This document shows positions 1-7,993 of a stretch of DNA of 64,000 nt, in pieces. The stretch is from Ralstonia sp. A12 (GTDB lineage: Bacteria; Pseudomonadota; Gammaproteobacteria; Burkholderiales; Burkholderiaceae). The notes under the pieces were generated by a model. That model had not been told where the DNA came from. It saw nothing but the letters and a program-made list of their open reading frames with translations, and ran no database searches. Numbering within the stretch: the first letter of the stretch is position 1; the number at the start of each line of letters is the position of its first letter. A program made the position numbers and the translations under genes. Location: contig NZ_JSZO01000001.1 in the NCBI RefSeq assembly GCF_000801955.1, positions 1 through 64,000 on the forward strand, in the 5' to 3' direction.

Positions 1-61
1 AAATCTCGGACAGGCCCGGCGCTCCCTAACTGCGCCCCCCAAATACGGCCCCAATAACCTC

Positions 62-125
62 TCCATCCGGCCCATAAACACCTGCGCCCTCGCTAACCCC
101 GGCGAGTTGGTGCCCAGCATCCCGC
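62..125 (-). pseudogene. LysR regulator relic, C-terminal piece
   Basis: On the minus strand this stretch reads RAQVFMGRMERLLGPYL, matching RVQVFMNWMEGLLKGYM at the C-terminus of the intact LysR gene at 3443-4369. It is preceded by LGTNSPG, which matches LGTKSPG about 80 residues earlier in the intact protein, so roughly 75 codons between the two motifs are missing. The rest of the relic lies at about 1411-1505, beyond the serine hydrolase gene. There is no start codon and no intact reading frame. It is a decayed copy, probably a paralogue of the neighbouring regulator. Confidence 0.75.
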
Positions 126-128
126 GCT

Positions 129-1367
129 TCAGCGCCCAAACCTCTCCACAACGCCGCGCCACAACGCCTCCCGCTCTGCGCCTAAATGGGCGCCGCTCGC
201 ATCGCCCGCCGCATCCTGCCCCACCGCAAGATGGACCATGGTCAGCCTGGATCGCGGGTCCACGTAGATGGCTTGTCCATGGATGCCGAGCAGCACGAAG
301 CGCCGCGCTTCTCCCGGCGGAAGCCAGACCTGGAAGCCATAGCCGTAGTAGCGGCTGCCGTGATAGACCATCTGCCCAGGGCGAAACGGATCGGGCTGGC
401 GGGATGCGTCGGTCATGTCCAACAGGAACTCGCGCGGCACGACTTGCTGGCCTTGCACCACGCCATCGTTGGCCAGCATGGATCCGAGGCGCGCGTAGTC
501 CCGAGCCGTCGCATTGAAGCCGCCCTGGGCAAACGCGGATCCGTCGGATTCGCGCACAAGATAGGTTGCCTTCGCTTGTGCCCCCATCGGCTTCCATAGC
601 TTGTCGTCAACGAAGTCGCACAGGCTGCGCTGCGTAGCCGCCTGCAGCACCAGCGCCAACACTTCGGTTTGCACGCCCGCATAGTTGAAACGCGTGCCCG
701 GCGCATCGGCGCGCTCGTTGACTTGGGCGGCTGCCGCGAGCACGCCTTGCCTGGCTGCCGTTTTGAGGAAGCGAGCCCGGTCGTCGGTGGGGGTGTAGTC
801 CTCGACGTACTTCGCGCCAGAGGCCATGCGCAGAAGATCGATGATGCGCGTTGCGCCGTACAGCGTGCCCGCAAGCCCGGGCACGTATTGGTCAACGCGG
901 TCGTCCAGCGAGCGCAGGCTTCCATCCTCCAGCGCCTTGCCGATGGCAAGTGCCACCAGCGTCTTGGCCATCGAGTTGGACAGCATGCGCATGTCTTGGG
1001 TACGGTCGTAGCCGTAATGCTCAGCCAGGATGACGCCATCCTGAACGATCAGCACGGCGGTCGCGCGCTGATGCTCCATGTAGTCCGCCAGCGTGTAGTC
1101 ATGGTTGCGGAAGCGATACCGGACATCCGCCTCCTTTTCTGCGATCTTGAATGGCGCCGGTTTGTCGGCCGGCGCAAGTTCGCAAGACGGCGAGATATGG
1201 TCCATGCCGCTGAAGGCCCCCACGATGTATTGGGCGTCGTGGATGCGTGCCGCGCTTGGCGCAAGCGGATAGCCTTGCGCCTTGCCGAGCCGATCTTCAT
1301 CGGGCGATGCGAGGGCGACGCTACAGGCGAGTAGCGCGCACATTGCACAGTATTGGAGAGCTTTCAT
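129..1367 (-). CDS. Secreted serine hydrolase (beta-lactamase/EstB-like fold)
   Basis: This is a 412-residue protein with an N-terminal signal peptide (likely cleavage after ALAS near residue 21). It carries the class C beta-lactamase-family SxxK motif as SMAK (Ser132, Lys135), a later FNYAG motif that probably supplies the catalytic Tyr, and GIHGQAIYVDP near the C-terminus. Families with this layout include 6-aminohexanoate-dimer hydrolases, esterases and D-aminopeptidases, and the sequence alone does not give the substrate. It should act in the periplasm or outside. It is flanked on both sides by fragments of one broken lysR gene, so it appears to have been placed into that gene. A related protein is encoded at 46822-48225 and shares the HGQAIY motif. 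Confidence 0.85.
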   Translation of the reverse strand: MKALQYCAMCALLACSVALASPDEDRLGKAQGYPLAPSAARIHDAQYIVGAFSGMDHISPSCELAPADKPAPFKIAEKEADVRYRFRNHDYTLADYMEHQRATAVLIVQDGVILAEHYGYDRTQDMRMLSNSMAKTLVALAIGKALEDGSLRSLDDRVDQYVPGLAGTLYGATRIIDLLRMASGAKYVEDYTPTDDRARFLKTAARQGVLAAAAQVNERADAPGTRFNYAGVQTEVLALVLQAATQRSLCDFVDDKLWKPMGAQAKATYLVRESDGSAFAQGGFNATARDYARLGSMLANDGVVQGQQVVPREFLLDMTDASRQPDPFRPGQMVYHGSRYYGYGFQVWLPPGEARRFVLLGIHGQAIYVDPRSRLTMVHLAVGQDAAGDASGAHLGAEREALWRGVVERFGR

Positions 1368-1410
1368 GACGGGGGCGAGGGTTAGGTTGCGGGCAGCGGC
1401 AAGCCCTCTT

Positions 1411-1505
1411 TGCCATGCCGTAGCGGGCGATCAGGCTGCTGCCAGTGAGGGGCCGATGCGCAGCATGCGATTGAAGCCTTCGCGTACCGGGTCGACGAGA
1501 CGATC
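1411..1505 (-). pseudogene. LysR regulator relic, effector-domain piece
   Basis: The minus strand reads DRLVDPVREGFNRMLRIG, nearly identical to DRRVDPVREGFDCVLRIG in the effector-binding domain of the intact LysR protein at 3443-4369, then runs into a frame break. About 50 bases present in the intact gene (3848-3898) are missing. The deletion lies between two short AGCGGGCG repeats, so it probably arose by slippage or recombination. With the piece at 62-125 it represents one gene split by the serine hydrolase gene. The DNA-binding domain is absent. Confidence 0.78.
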
Positions 1506-1547
1506 ACACTCGTGAGGCGGCTCGCCAGCCGCCCTCGTTCCCACACA

Positions 1548-3170
1548 TCAGGACGCGTGCGTCGATGTCAGATTGAGTGCCACCGCTTGCGCCACTTCGA
1601 TGCCGTCGATGGCCGCCGAGTAGATACCACCGGCATATCCGGCGCCTTCGCCGGCCGGATACAGACCTTCGACGTTCATGCTTTGGTAGTCGTCTTTGCG
1701 TCGAATCCGGATCGGTGACGAAGTGCGCGTCTCCACGCCGGTGAGCACGGCATCGTGCATCGCGAAGCCTGCGATCTTCTTATCGATCTGGGGGAGCGCC
1801 TCACGGATGGCTTCGATCACGTAGTCAGGGAGTGCCGTGCTGAGATCGGTCGGGTGCACGCCCGGCTTGTACGACGGCATGACGGAGCCAAGCGACGTCG
1901 ACGGCCGGCCGGCGATGAAATCGCCAACCAGTTGACCGGGCGCCTGGTAGTTGCCGCCGCCGAGTTCGAATGCCCGCTCTTCCCATTTGCGCTGAAACGC
2001 GATGCCCGCCAGCGGCCCGCCGGGATAGTCTTCCGGCGTGATGCCGACGACGATGCCCGCATTCGCGTTGCGCTCGGCCCGCGAATACTGGCTCATGCCA
2101 TTGGTGACGACGCGGCCCGGCTCAGAGGTTGCCGCGACCACCGTGCCGCCGGGGCACATGCAAAAACTGTAGACCGCCCGGCCATTGCTGCAGTGGTGGA
2201 CCACCTTGTAGTCGGCCGCGCCGAGTTCCTTGTGGCCCGCAAACTTGCCAAAGCGGGCACGATCGATCAGCCCCTGCGGATGTTCGATGCGAAAACCCAG
2301 TGAAAACGGCTTGGCTTCGACATAAACACCGCGATCGTGCAGCATCTGGAACGTGTCGCGGGCGCTGTGGCCAACGGCCAGCACGACGTGGTCGCACCGC
2401 AGCGTTTCACCGTTCGAGAGCTTGAGCGAGCGCACCTTGCCCTGTTCGATTTCGATATCGTCCACCCGGGTTTCGAAGCGCACTTCGCCGCCCAGTTCGT
2501 GGATGGTCGCGCGCATTTTTTCCACCATGCTGACGAGGCGGAACGTGCCGATGTGCGGTCGGCTCAGATACAGGATGTCTTCCGGTGCGCCCGCCTTGAC
2601 GAATTCCTCGAGCACCTTGCGGCCGTAGTGGTGCGGATCCTTGATCTGGCTGTACAGCTTGCCGTCGGAAAACGTCCCAGCGCCGCCTTCGCCAAACTGC
2701 ACGTTGGATTCCGGGTTGAGTACGCTCTTGCGCCACAGGCCAAAGGTGTCCTTGGTACGCTCGCGCACGGCTTTGCCACGTTCGAGGATGATGGGACGGA
2801 ACCCCATCTGCGCGAGGATCAGTCCCGCGAACAGACCGCACGGCCCCATGCCGATCACCACCGGACGCGGACGCGTCATGTGCTCGGGTGCCTGCGCAAC
2901 AAAGCGGTAGGTCATGTCCGGCGTCACCCCGCAATGCGGCTTGCCGGCGATCCGCTTGAGCACGGCCGCCTCGTCCTTGACTTCGACGTCGACGATATAG
3001 GTCAGCTTGATATCCGAGCGCTTGCGTGCATCGTGGGCACGGCGGAATACGGTGTAACGGACGAGCCCGTCTGCCGCTACGCCGAGATCCGCGAGGCGCG
3101 CACGAACTGCGGCTTCAAGATCGTCTTCGGCATGGTCCAGAGGGAGTTTGACTTCGCTTAAACGTAACAT
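1548..3170 (-). CDS. NAD(P)/FAD-dependent oxidoreductase (COG2509 type)
   Basis: The 540-residue flavoprotein has an N-terminal domain of about 100 residues, then a dinucleotide-binding GMGPCGLFAGL motif followed by an acidic strand end (LERGKAVRER), typical of FAD binding. Further conserved blocks are FGEGGAGTFSDGKL, AVGHSARDTF and, near the C-terminus, YPAGEGAGYAGGIYSAAIDG, which closes the FAD site. It belongs to a widespread family of predicted FAD-dependent dehydrogenases with no settled substrate. It is expected to be cytoplasmic. It appears monocistronic, with no close co-directional partner. The family is clear but the physiological role is unknown. Confidence 0.85.
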   Translation of the reverse strand: MLRLSEVKLPLDHAEDDLEAAVRARLADLGVAADGLVRYTVFRRAHDARKRSDIKLTYIVDVEVKDEAAVLKRIAGKPHCGVTPDMTYRFVAQAPEHMTRPRPVVIGMGPCGLFAGLILAQMGFRPIILERGKAVRERTKDTFGLWRKSVLNPESNVQFGEGGAGTFSDGKLYSQIKDPHHYGRKVLEEFVKAGAPEDILYLSRPHIGTFRLVSMVEKMRATIHELGGEVRFETRVDDIEIEQGKVRSLKLSNGETLRCDHVVLAVGHSARDTFQMLHDRGVYVEAKPFSLGFRIEHPQGLIDRARFGKFAGHKELGAADYKVVHHCSNGRAVYSFCMCPGGTVVAATSEPGRVVTNGMSQYSRAERNANAGIVVGITPEDYPGGPLAGIAFQRKWEERAFELGGGNYQAPGQLVGDFIAGRPSTSLGSVMPSYKPGVHPTDLSTALPDYVIEAIREALPQIDKKIAGFAMHDAVLTGVETRTSSPIRIRRKDDYQSMNVEGLYPAGEGAGYAGGIYSAAIDGIEVAQAVALNLTSTHAS

Positions 3171-3442
3171 GGGTGCTGAGTGCGGTTGCCACGGGAATCG
3201 TGGCGAGTCCGTATTTTATAGGTTCAGCGGCTTCTCAAATGGAAAGGAGCTGACCTGTTCGATTTCTTCGTGCCACCGATTCCTGTCAAGGCCAATGGCG
3301 GGCGCAATCCGCTCCAGGCGCGAGGTCGATGTGCTGCGATCCAAAGCGAGTGGGGCAGGACCCAGTTGCCATCCTTGGCATGGTGTTCTGGCTCTTCATG
3401 GTGCTCCTTGTCCGTCGGCAGATTATCTGAGGAGCGATTTCC

Positions 3443-4369
3443 CTAGCCCCCCGAACCACGCTCCGCCATATACCCCTTCAACAACCCCTCCATCCAATTC
3501 ATAAACACCTGCACCCGCACCGGCAGATTCCTCCGGTTCGGATATACAAACGACACCGGCATCGGCGGCGGCCGGAAATCGGGCAGCACCTCCACCAGCG
3601 TGCCATCCGCAATGGCAGATGACAGCCCGGCATACACCGGCGCCTGAATCATCCCCAGCCCCGCGCGGCACGCAGCGTCATAGCTCTCGGCCGAGCTGAC
3701 CGTCACCGCACCCTGCATGGGCCTAAATGCGGAGCGGCCATCCACGGTGTACTCCCACCCCGGCGATTTGGTGCCCAGCGTTTGCACGTAGTGGACGATG
3801 CGATGGTGGTCGAGGTCTTCCAGCATTTTCGGCATGCCGTAGCGGGCGATGTATGCCGGGCTGGCGCAATTGATCTGTGACAGCTGGCCGAGCGGGCGGG
3901 CGATCAGGCTGCTGTCGGTGAGGGTGCCGATGCGCAGCACGCAATCAAAGCCTTCGCGCACCGGGTCGACGCGGCGGTCGGTGCTGGAGAGTTCGATTTC
4001 CAGCTCAGGGTGCGCATCCAGCAGGCTGGGCAGGGCGGGGATGACAATGCGGCGGGCGACGCCCACCGGCATGTCCACACGCAAGCGGCCGCGTAGCGCC
4101 TGCGGGCTCTGGCGGAACATAGTCTGTAGCTCGTCCATGTCGGCCAGCAGGTCCTGGCAGCGCTCGTAGAAAGTCTGGCCGTCTTGCGTGAGTTGCACCT
4201 TGCGGGTGGTCCGGTGCAGCAGGCGGGTGCCGAGCATCGTTTCCAGTTGCTGCACCGCTACCGAGGCGGCGGGCTTGGGGATGCTCAGGGCTTCTGCGGC
4301 ACGCGTGAAGCTGGCGAGTTCGGCCACGCGCACAAAGATCTGCATGGCTTCGAGTCGGTTGGTGGACAT
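3443..4369 (-). CDS. LysR-family transcriptional regulator
   Basis: This is a 308-residue LysR regulator from the ATG at 4369 (MSTNRLEAMQ). An upstream in-frame ATG at 4411 would add 14 residues and is less likely. Residues about 5-65 form the winged helix-turn-helix (FTRAAEALSIPKPAASVAVQQLE) and the rest is the periplasmic-binding-protein-like effector domain. It is divergent from the SDR gene at 4497. The 127-base spacer holds an inverted repeat that could be its operator, which suggests it controls that SDR. It is closely related to the broken LysR relic at 62-125 and 1411-1505. Confidence 0.9.
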   Translation of the reverse strand: MSTNRLEAMQIFVRVAELASFTRAAEALSIPKPAASVAVQQLETMLGTRLLHRTTRKVQLTQDGQTFYERCQDLLADMDELQTMFRQSPQALRGRLRVDMPVGVARRIVIPALPSLLDAHPELEIELSSTDRRVDPVREGFDCVLRIGTLTDSSLIARPLGQLSQINCASPAYIARYGMPKMLEDLDHHRIVHYVQTLGTKSPGWEYTVDGRSAFRPMQGAVTVSSAESYDAACRAGLGMIQAPVYAGLSSAIADGTLVEVLPDFRPPPMPVSFVYPNRRNLPVRVQVFMNWMEGLLKGYMAERGSGG

Positions 4370-4392
4370 GACGGTAGCGAGTCGATTGTTAT

Positions 4393-4408
4393 CTGTGAGC
4401 AAACACAG
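4393..4408. promoter_or_regulatory. Candidate LysR operator
   Basis: CTGTG-N6-CACAG is a perfect 5-base inverted repeat in the spacer between the divergent lysR and SDR genes. Its position, 23-39 bases upstream of the regulator start, fits an autoregulatory LysR site. This is inferred from position and symmetry only. Confidence 0.45.
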
Positions 4409-4496
4409 CAATAGGATAGGCGAGATTTATTCTTCGTTTGTCGCCCAATACCATGCTCTCACGGTGTTCGACACCCTTAACCCGACGGAGAGCAAC

Positions 4497-5261
4497 ATGA
4501 CCCAATCCCACCCCCCCATCGCCATCGTGACCGGCGGCAGCCGCGGTCTTGGCAAGAACATGGTCCAGAAGCTGGCCCAGCGCGGCACCGACGTGATCTT
4601 CACGTACCGCAGCAACCGCGCGGAAGCCGATGCCCTGGTGGCCGAGGTGACTGCCCCGGGCCGTCGCGCTGCCGCGCTGCAGCTCGACACCGGCAAGATC
4701 GCCACCTTCCCGGCCTTTGCCGATGCCGTGCGCGGTGTGCTGGCGCAATGGAAGGCTGAGCGTTTCGATTTCCTTGTCAACAACGCGGGCGTTGGCGTGC
4801 ACGCCACCGTGGCCGAGACAACCGAAGTGCAGTTCGATGAACTGATGAACGTGCACTTCAAGGGCGTGTTCTTCCTCACGCAGATCCTGCTGCCGCTCAT
4901 GGCCGATGGCGGACGCATCGTGAACATCTCGTCGGGGCTGGCGCGCTTTGCTCTGCCGGGCTACGGCGCGTATGCGGCGATGAAGGGCGCGATCGAGGTG
5001 CTGACCAAGTACCTGGCGAAGGAGCTCGGCGCGCGCGGCATTGCAGTGAACGTAGTCGCACCGGGTGCCATCGAGACGGACTTTGGCGGCGGTGCCGTGC
5101 GTGATAACGCCAATCTGAATGCGATGGTGGCCTCCAACACGGCGTTGGGCCGAGCTGGAGTGCCAGACGATATCGGTGGTGTGGTGGCGTCGCTGCTGTC
5201 GCCGGATAACCGCTGGATCAATGCTCAACGCATCGAAGCCTCGGGCGGCATGTTCTTGTAA
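4497..5261 (+). CDS. SDR-family oxidoreductase
   Basis: This is a 254-residue classical short-chain dehydrogenase/reductase. The cofactor motif TGGSRGLG starts near residue 13, NNAGVG near residue 97, and the catalytic YxxxK is YAAMK. The arginine in SNRAEAD after beta-strand 2 suggests NADP(H) preference. The start is set by the ATG following GGAGAGCAAC and by the family N-terminus; a longer open frame upstream overlaps the divergent regulator. The C-terminal RIEASGGMFL is typical of the family. It is likely controlled by the adjacent LysR. The substrate is unknown. Confidence 0.88.
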   Translation: MTQSHPPIAIVTGGSRGLGKNMVQKLAQRGTDVIFTYRSNRAEADALVAEVTAPGRRAAALQLDTGKIATFPAFADAVRGVLAQWKAERFDFLVNNAGVGVHATVAETTEVQFDELMNVHFKGVFFLTQILLPLMADGGRIVNISSGLARFALPGYGAYAAMKGAIEVLTKYLAKELGARGIAVNVVAPGAIETDFGGGAVRDNANLNAMVASNTALGRAGVPDDIGGVVASLLSPDNRWINAQRIEASGGMFL

Positions 5262-5328
5262 GCAGGCACAGTCCAGCTGGCAGGCCCCGGGCTCGATGCG
5301 TGAAAGCGCAACGCGCCGGACGGCCTGG

Positions 5329-6966
5329 TCAGTCGCGAGGCAAGCTTCGCGCTGAAGCTCCCCGGAGCGTGTCGGAGCCGTCAAACTGGGCCGTGAAGGC
5401 GGGCTGAGTCCCGTCCGCGAATCCGGGGCGTAACGCGAATGCAAACCTGCCGTCGGTATCGGTTTCGGCTGTGCCGAGCTGTGCTTCGGTGGTTTCGAGG
5501 CGGATCATTCTTCGCTGCACTTCGTGCCCCAGCGCGTCGACGAACAGCACGCCGACGCTGCTGGCGTGTTCTGCCTGTGTCCGAACAGCCACGGGTATCT
5601 CGAACGTGAAGCCGGCATCGGGCTGAATGGGAAACTTGGCCGAGTTCGTGGCCATCGTATGCGTTGCCGACACATCGATGACAGCGGGCGTGAAGCGCTG
5701 GTCCGTCTCGCCGCCCTCGGTGGTTTCCCGGTAGGTGGCGGGGCCCAACCTTGCGACGACGGCGCCCGTACAGGCCATGCAACTCAATTCCTGGTTGACG
5801 CGTACCGCAAGCACAGCGGCGCGCGCGTTGGCGGGGACCTTGCCGGTGACGGTCTTTCGCACCATGCCGCCGTCGTGACTTGTGTCTCCGAACGTGCTGA
5901 GCAGGATGGCCGCATGCGCAACCGGCGTGCCTTTTCCGTCAGTCAGTCGGCCCTCTAGGCGGGCACCTTTTTGCGTGAGTGATAGGCGGCTGGGTGCGCG
6001 CAGATACCGAAGCGCGATGTTGGTCAGGGTGCCGCTTTCCGTTTCCGGCAGCAGGCGTGTCGGAAACGGCTCCCAGGTCTGAAACAGCGCATCATCCGGC
6101 TGCAAGGCGAGTTCGCTTTCTACCTGATCTGCATGCCGGGTGGCGGCTTGCGCCCAGAGCGCATCGCTCGTCCCTTGCGGGCCGGCGTTATAGATCACGC
6201 CAAAATGGATCTGCCGTTGTTTCAGAAACGCGGCCAACGGCACCAGTTGCTGTGTTGCCTGCGGCGACCAGCTTTCATCCGCATGGAAGAATGCCAGCGG
6301 GGTGCCGGTTGCCTTGGCGTAGGCGTCGATCCACTCCTTGGTAGCGTCGAGAAACGCCGCTGAATCGTAGACCACCTCCACATCACCGATCTTGATGCCG
6401 GGGAAGATTGTCTTTGCAATGGCGACATTGGGCGCAATGTCCTGTGCCAACTGCGATGCGGACAACTTGCACGCATCGGGCCCCGCATATTGATGGCCAT
6501 AGAAGAACGGCTCGTCCATCGCAAGGTAATCAAGGTGGCCGCCGAGCCGTTTGATCCGCTGCAGTACACGTTCGACCAGGCCGGGTTCGCCGTAGGCTTC
6601 GGTTTTTTCGTGGCAATGATCCGAGATGCTCAGCAGGCCGATCTCCAGCGCCAGCGCGATATGCCTGCGTTGCAGGTTGGCAAAGAGCTGCTTCAGGTCG
6701 GCATCACTGCCTTGCGATGCAAAGCCTGGCCCGATCTTGAAGACGCGCGTGTGCTTGGCGACCGTGGCCCAGGGCGCGTCGGGCAGGAACAGGTCCATGT
6801 AGTCCGCGCTCGCGTCCCAGTGGTGGGCGGCGCGGACGACGGGGTCGACCGCAGCGAGCCAGATGTCTGCGGCATCGGCGATGCGCGAGGCGCAGCCAAA
6901 GGTGATGAGTGCTGCCAGGGCGACTGGCATCCGCGCCAATCTGCGCAGTGTCTTCAGGAAGATCAT
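5329..6966 (-). CDS. Large exported protein of unknown function
   Basis: This 545-residue protein has an N-terminal hydrophobic signal (residues about 12-33). FGCAS near residue 25 is a poor lipobox match, so signal peptidase I cleavage is also possible. Residues about 35-310 alternate helix-like and strand-like segments (FKIGPGFASQG, HIALALEIGLL, LDYLAMDEPFFYG, IKIGDVEV, LAFFHADESW), suggesting a TIM-barrel reminiscent of glycoside hydrolases. The DEP and DES acidic positions could be catalytic. The C-terminal third has beta-sandwich-like features and an ELSCMACTGAVV cysteine pair. I do not recognise a named family. It is transcribed alone, convergent with the SDR. Confidence 0.7.
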   Translation of the reverse strand: MIFLKTLRRLARMPVALAALITFGCASRIADAADIWLAAVDPVVRAAHHWDASADYMDLFLPDAPWATVAKHTRVFKIGPGFASQGSDADLKQLFANLQRRHIALALEIGLLSISDHCHEKTEAYGEPGLVERVLQRIKRLGGHLDYLAMDEPFFYGHQYAGPDACKLSASQLAQDIAPNVAIAKTIFPGIKIGDVEVVYDSAAFLDATKEWIDAYAKATGTPLAFFHADESWSPQATQQLVPLAAFLKQRQIHFGVIYNAGPQGTSDALWAQAATRHADQVESELALQPDDALFQTWEPFPTRLLPETESGTLTNIALRYLRAPSRLSLTQKGARLEGRLTDGKGTPVAHAAILLSTFGDTSHDGGMVRKTVTGKVPANARAAVLAVRVNQELSCMACTGAVVARLGPATYRETTEGGETDQRFTPAVIDVSATHTMATNSAKFPIQPDAGFTFEIPVAVRTQAEHASSVGVLFVDALGHEVQRRMIRLETTEAQLGTAETDTDGRFAFALRPGFADGTQPAFTAQFDGSDTLRGASARSLPRD

Positions 6967-7140
6967 CGATGGCCCTCGATATCGGACAGCGCGGCGAACG
7001 AAATGTCGGGCAACGGCCCGATGCGGGCCGGATGGCGGCCTCGGGCGAATTCTAGGTAAATCCGCCTCCGATTGGCCGGTGCAACGGTATCGATGGAGTC
7101 GTGACAGGCGAGCTGCGCTTGGCAGCCCGCGAGGTGATGT

Positions 7141-7977
7141 TCAGGCCACCGCCTTGGCCGCCGCCCGCCCGCGCAACCACTCAAACGTCAGCAGCAGGCA
7201 GGTCGAGAACACGATCAGAATCGTCGCCAGCGCAGCAATCGTCGGCGAGATGTTCTCGCGAATCCCGGTAAACATCTGGCGCGGCAGCGTGACCTGATCG
7301 GCGCCGGCCAGGAAGAGCGTGACCACGACCTCGTCGAACGACGTAGCAAAGGCAAACAGCGCACCCGAAATCACACCCGGTGCGATGACAGGCAGGGTGA
7401 TGCGGAAGAAGGTCATGACCGGGTTCGCACCCAGCGACAGGCTCGCGCGCACCAGGTTGTGGTTGAAGCCCTGCAGCGTGGCCAGCACGGTGGTCACCAC
7501 AAACGGCACGCCCAGCGCCGCATGCGCGAGGATCAGCCCGATATATGTGTTCGCCAGCCCCAGCGGCGCGAAGAACAGATACATACCCACGCCCACCACG
7601 ACCACCGGCACGATCATCGGCGACACCAGCACGGCCATCAGCAGCGCCTTGCCGCGAAAGTCCGCCTTGTTCAGGCCGATGGCGGCAAGCGTGCCGAGCA
7701 CCGTTGCCACGATCGTAGCTGCGGGCGCCACAATGAAGCTGTTCTTGGCCGCCATGCGCCATTCATCCGACGTGACGAGGTTCTGATACCACCGCAGTGA
7801 ATAGCTCGGAATCGGGTACGAGAGGAACGTGCTCGACGAGAACGACAGCGGCACGATCACCAGCACCGGCAGCACGAGGTAGAGCAGCGTCAGCACGGCC
7901 AGGCCGCGCAGCGCGAAGTACCAGATGCGCTCGATGAGCGAGGTGTGTGGGGCGAACATCGGTTTGGCGAGTTTCAT
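7141..7977 (-). CDS. Polyamine-type ABC transporter permease (PotC-like)
   Basis: This 278-residue inner-membrane permease starts at the ATG at 7977 (MKLAKPMFAP), preceded by GGAG. About six membrane segments are visible, and the EAA-type loop (ASLSLGANPVMTFFRITLPVIAPGV, described here by its ends) lies near residues 170-195. It is the last gene of a four-gene operon read on the minus strand: ATPase 11578, binding protein 10405, first permease 9271, then this gene 16 bases after the previous stop. The family (PotC/PotI) moves spermidine, putrescine or related cations, though some members move other small solutes. Confidence 0.87.
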   Translation of the reverse strand: MKLAKPMFAPHTSLIERIWYFALRGLAVLTLLYLVLPVLVIVPLSFSSSTFLSYPIPSYSLRWYQNLVTSDEWRMAAKNSFIVAPAATIVATVLGTLAAIGLNKADFRGKALLMAVLVSPMIVPVVVVGVGMYLFFAPLGLANTYIGLILAHAALGVPFVVTTVLATLQGFNHNLVRASLSLGANPVMTFFRITLPVIAPGVISGALFAFATSFDEVVVTLFLAGADQVTLPRQMFTGIRENISPTIAALATILIVFSTCLLLTFEWLRGRAAAKAVA

Positions 7978-7993
7978 AGTCAATGCGCTCCGT

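Noticed and set aside
3171-3442. Possible short gene in the gap before lysR
   Set aside because: A 118-codon frame overlaps the flavoprotein start but has no Shine-Dalgarno or recognisable domain.
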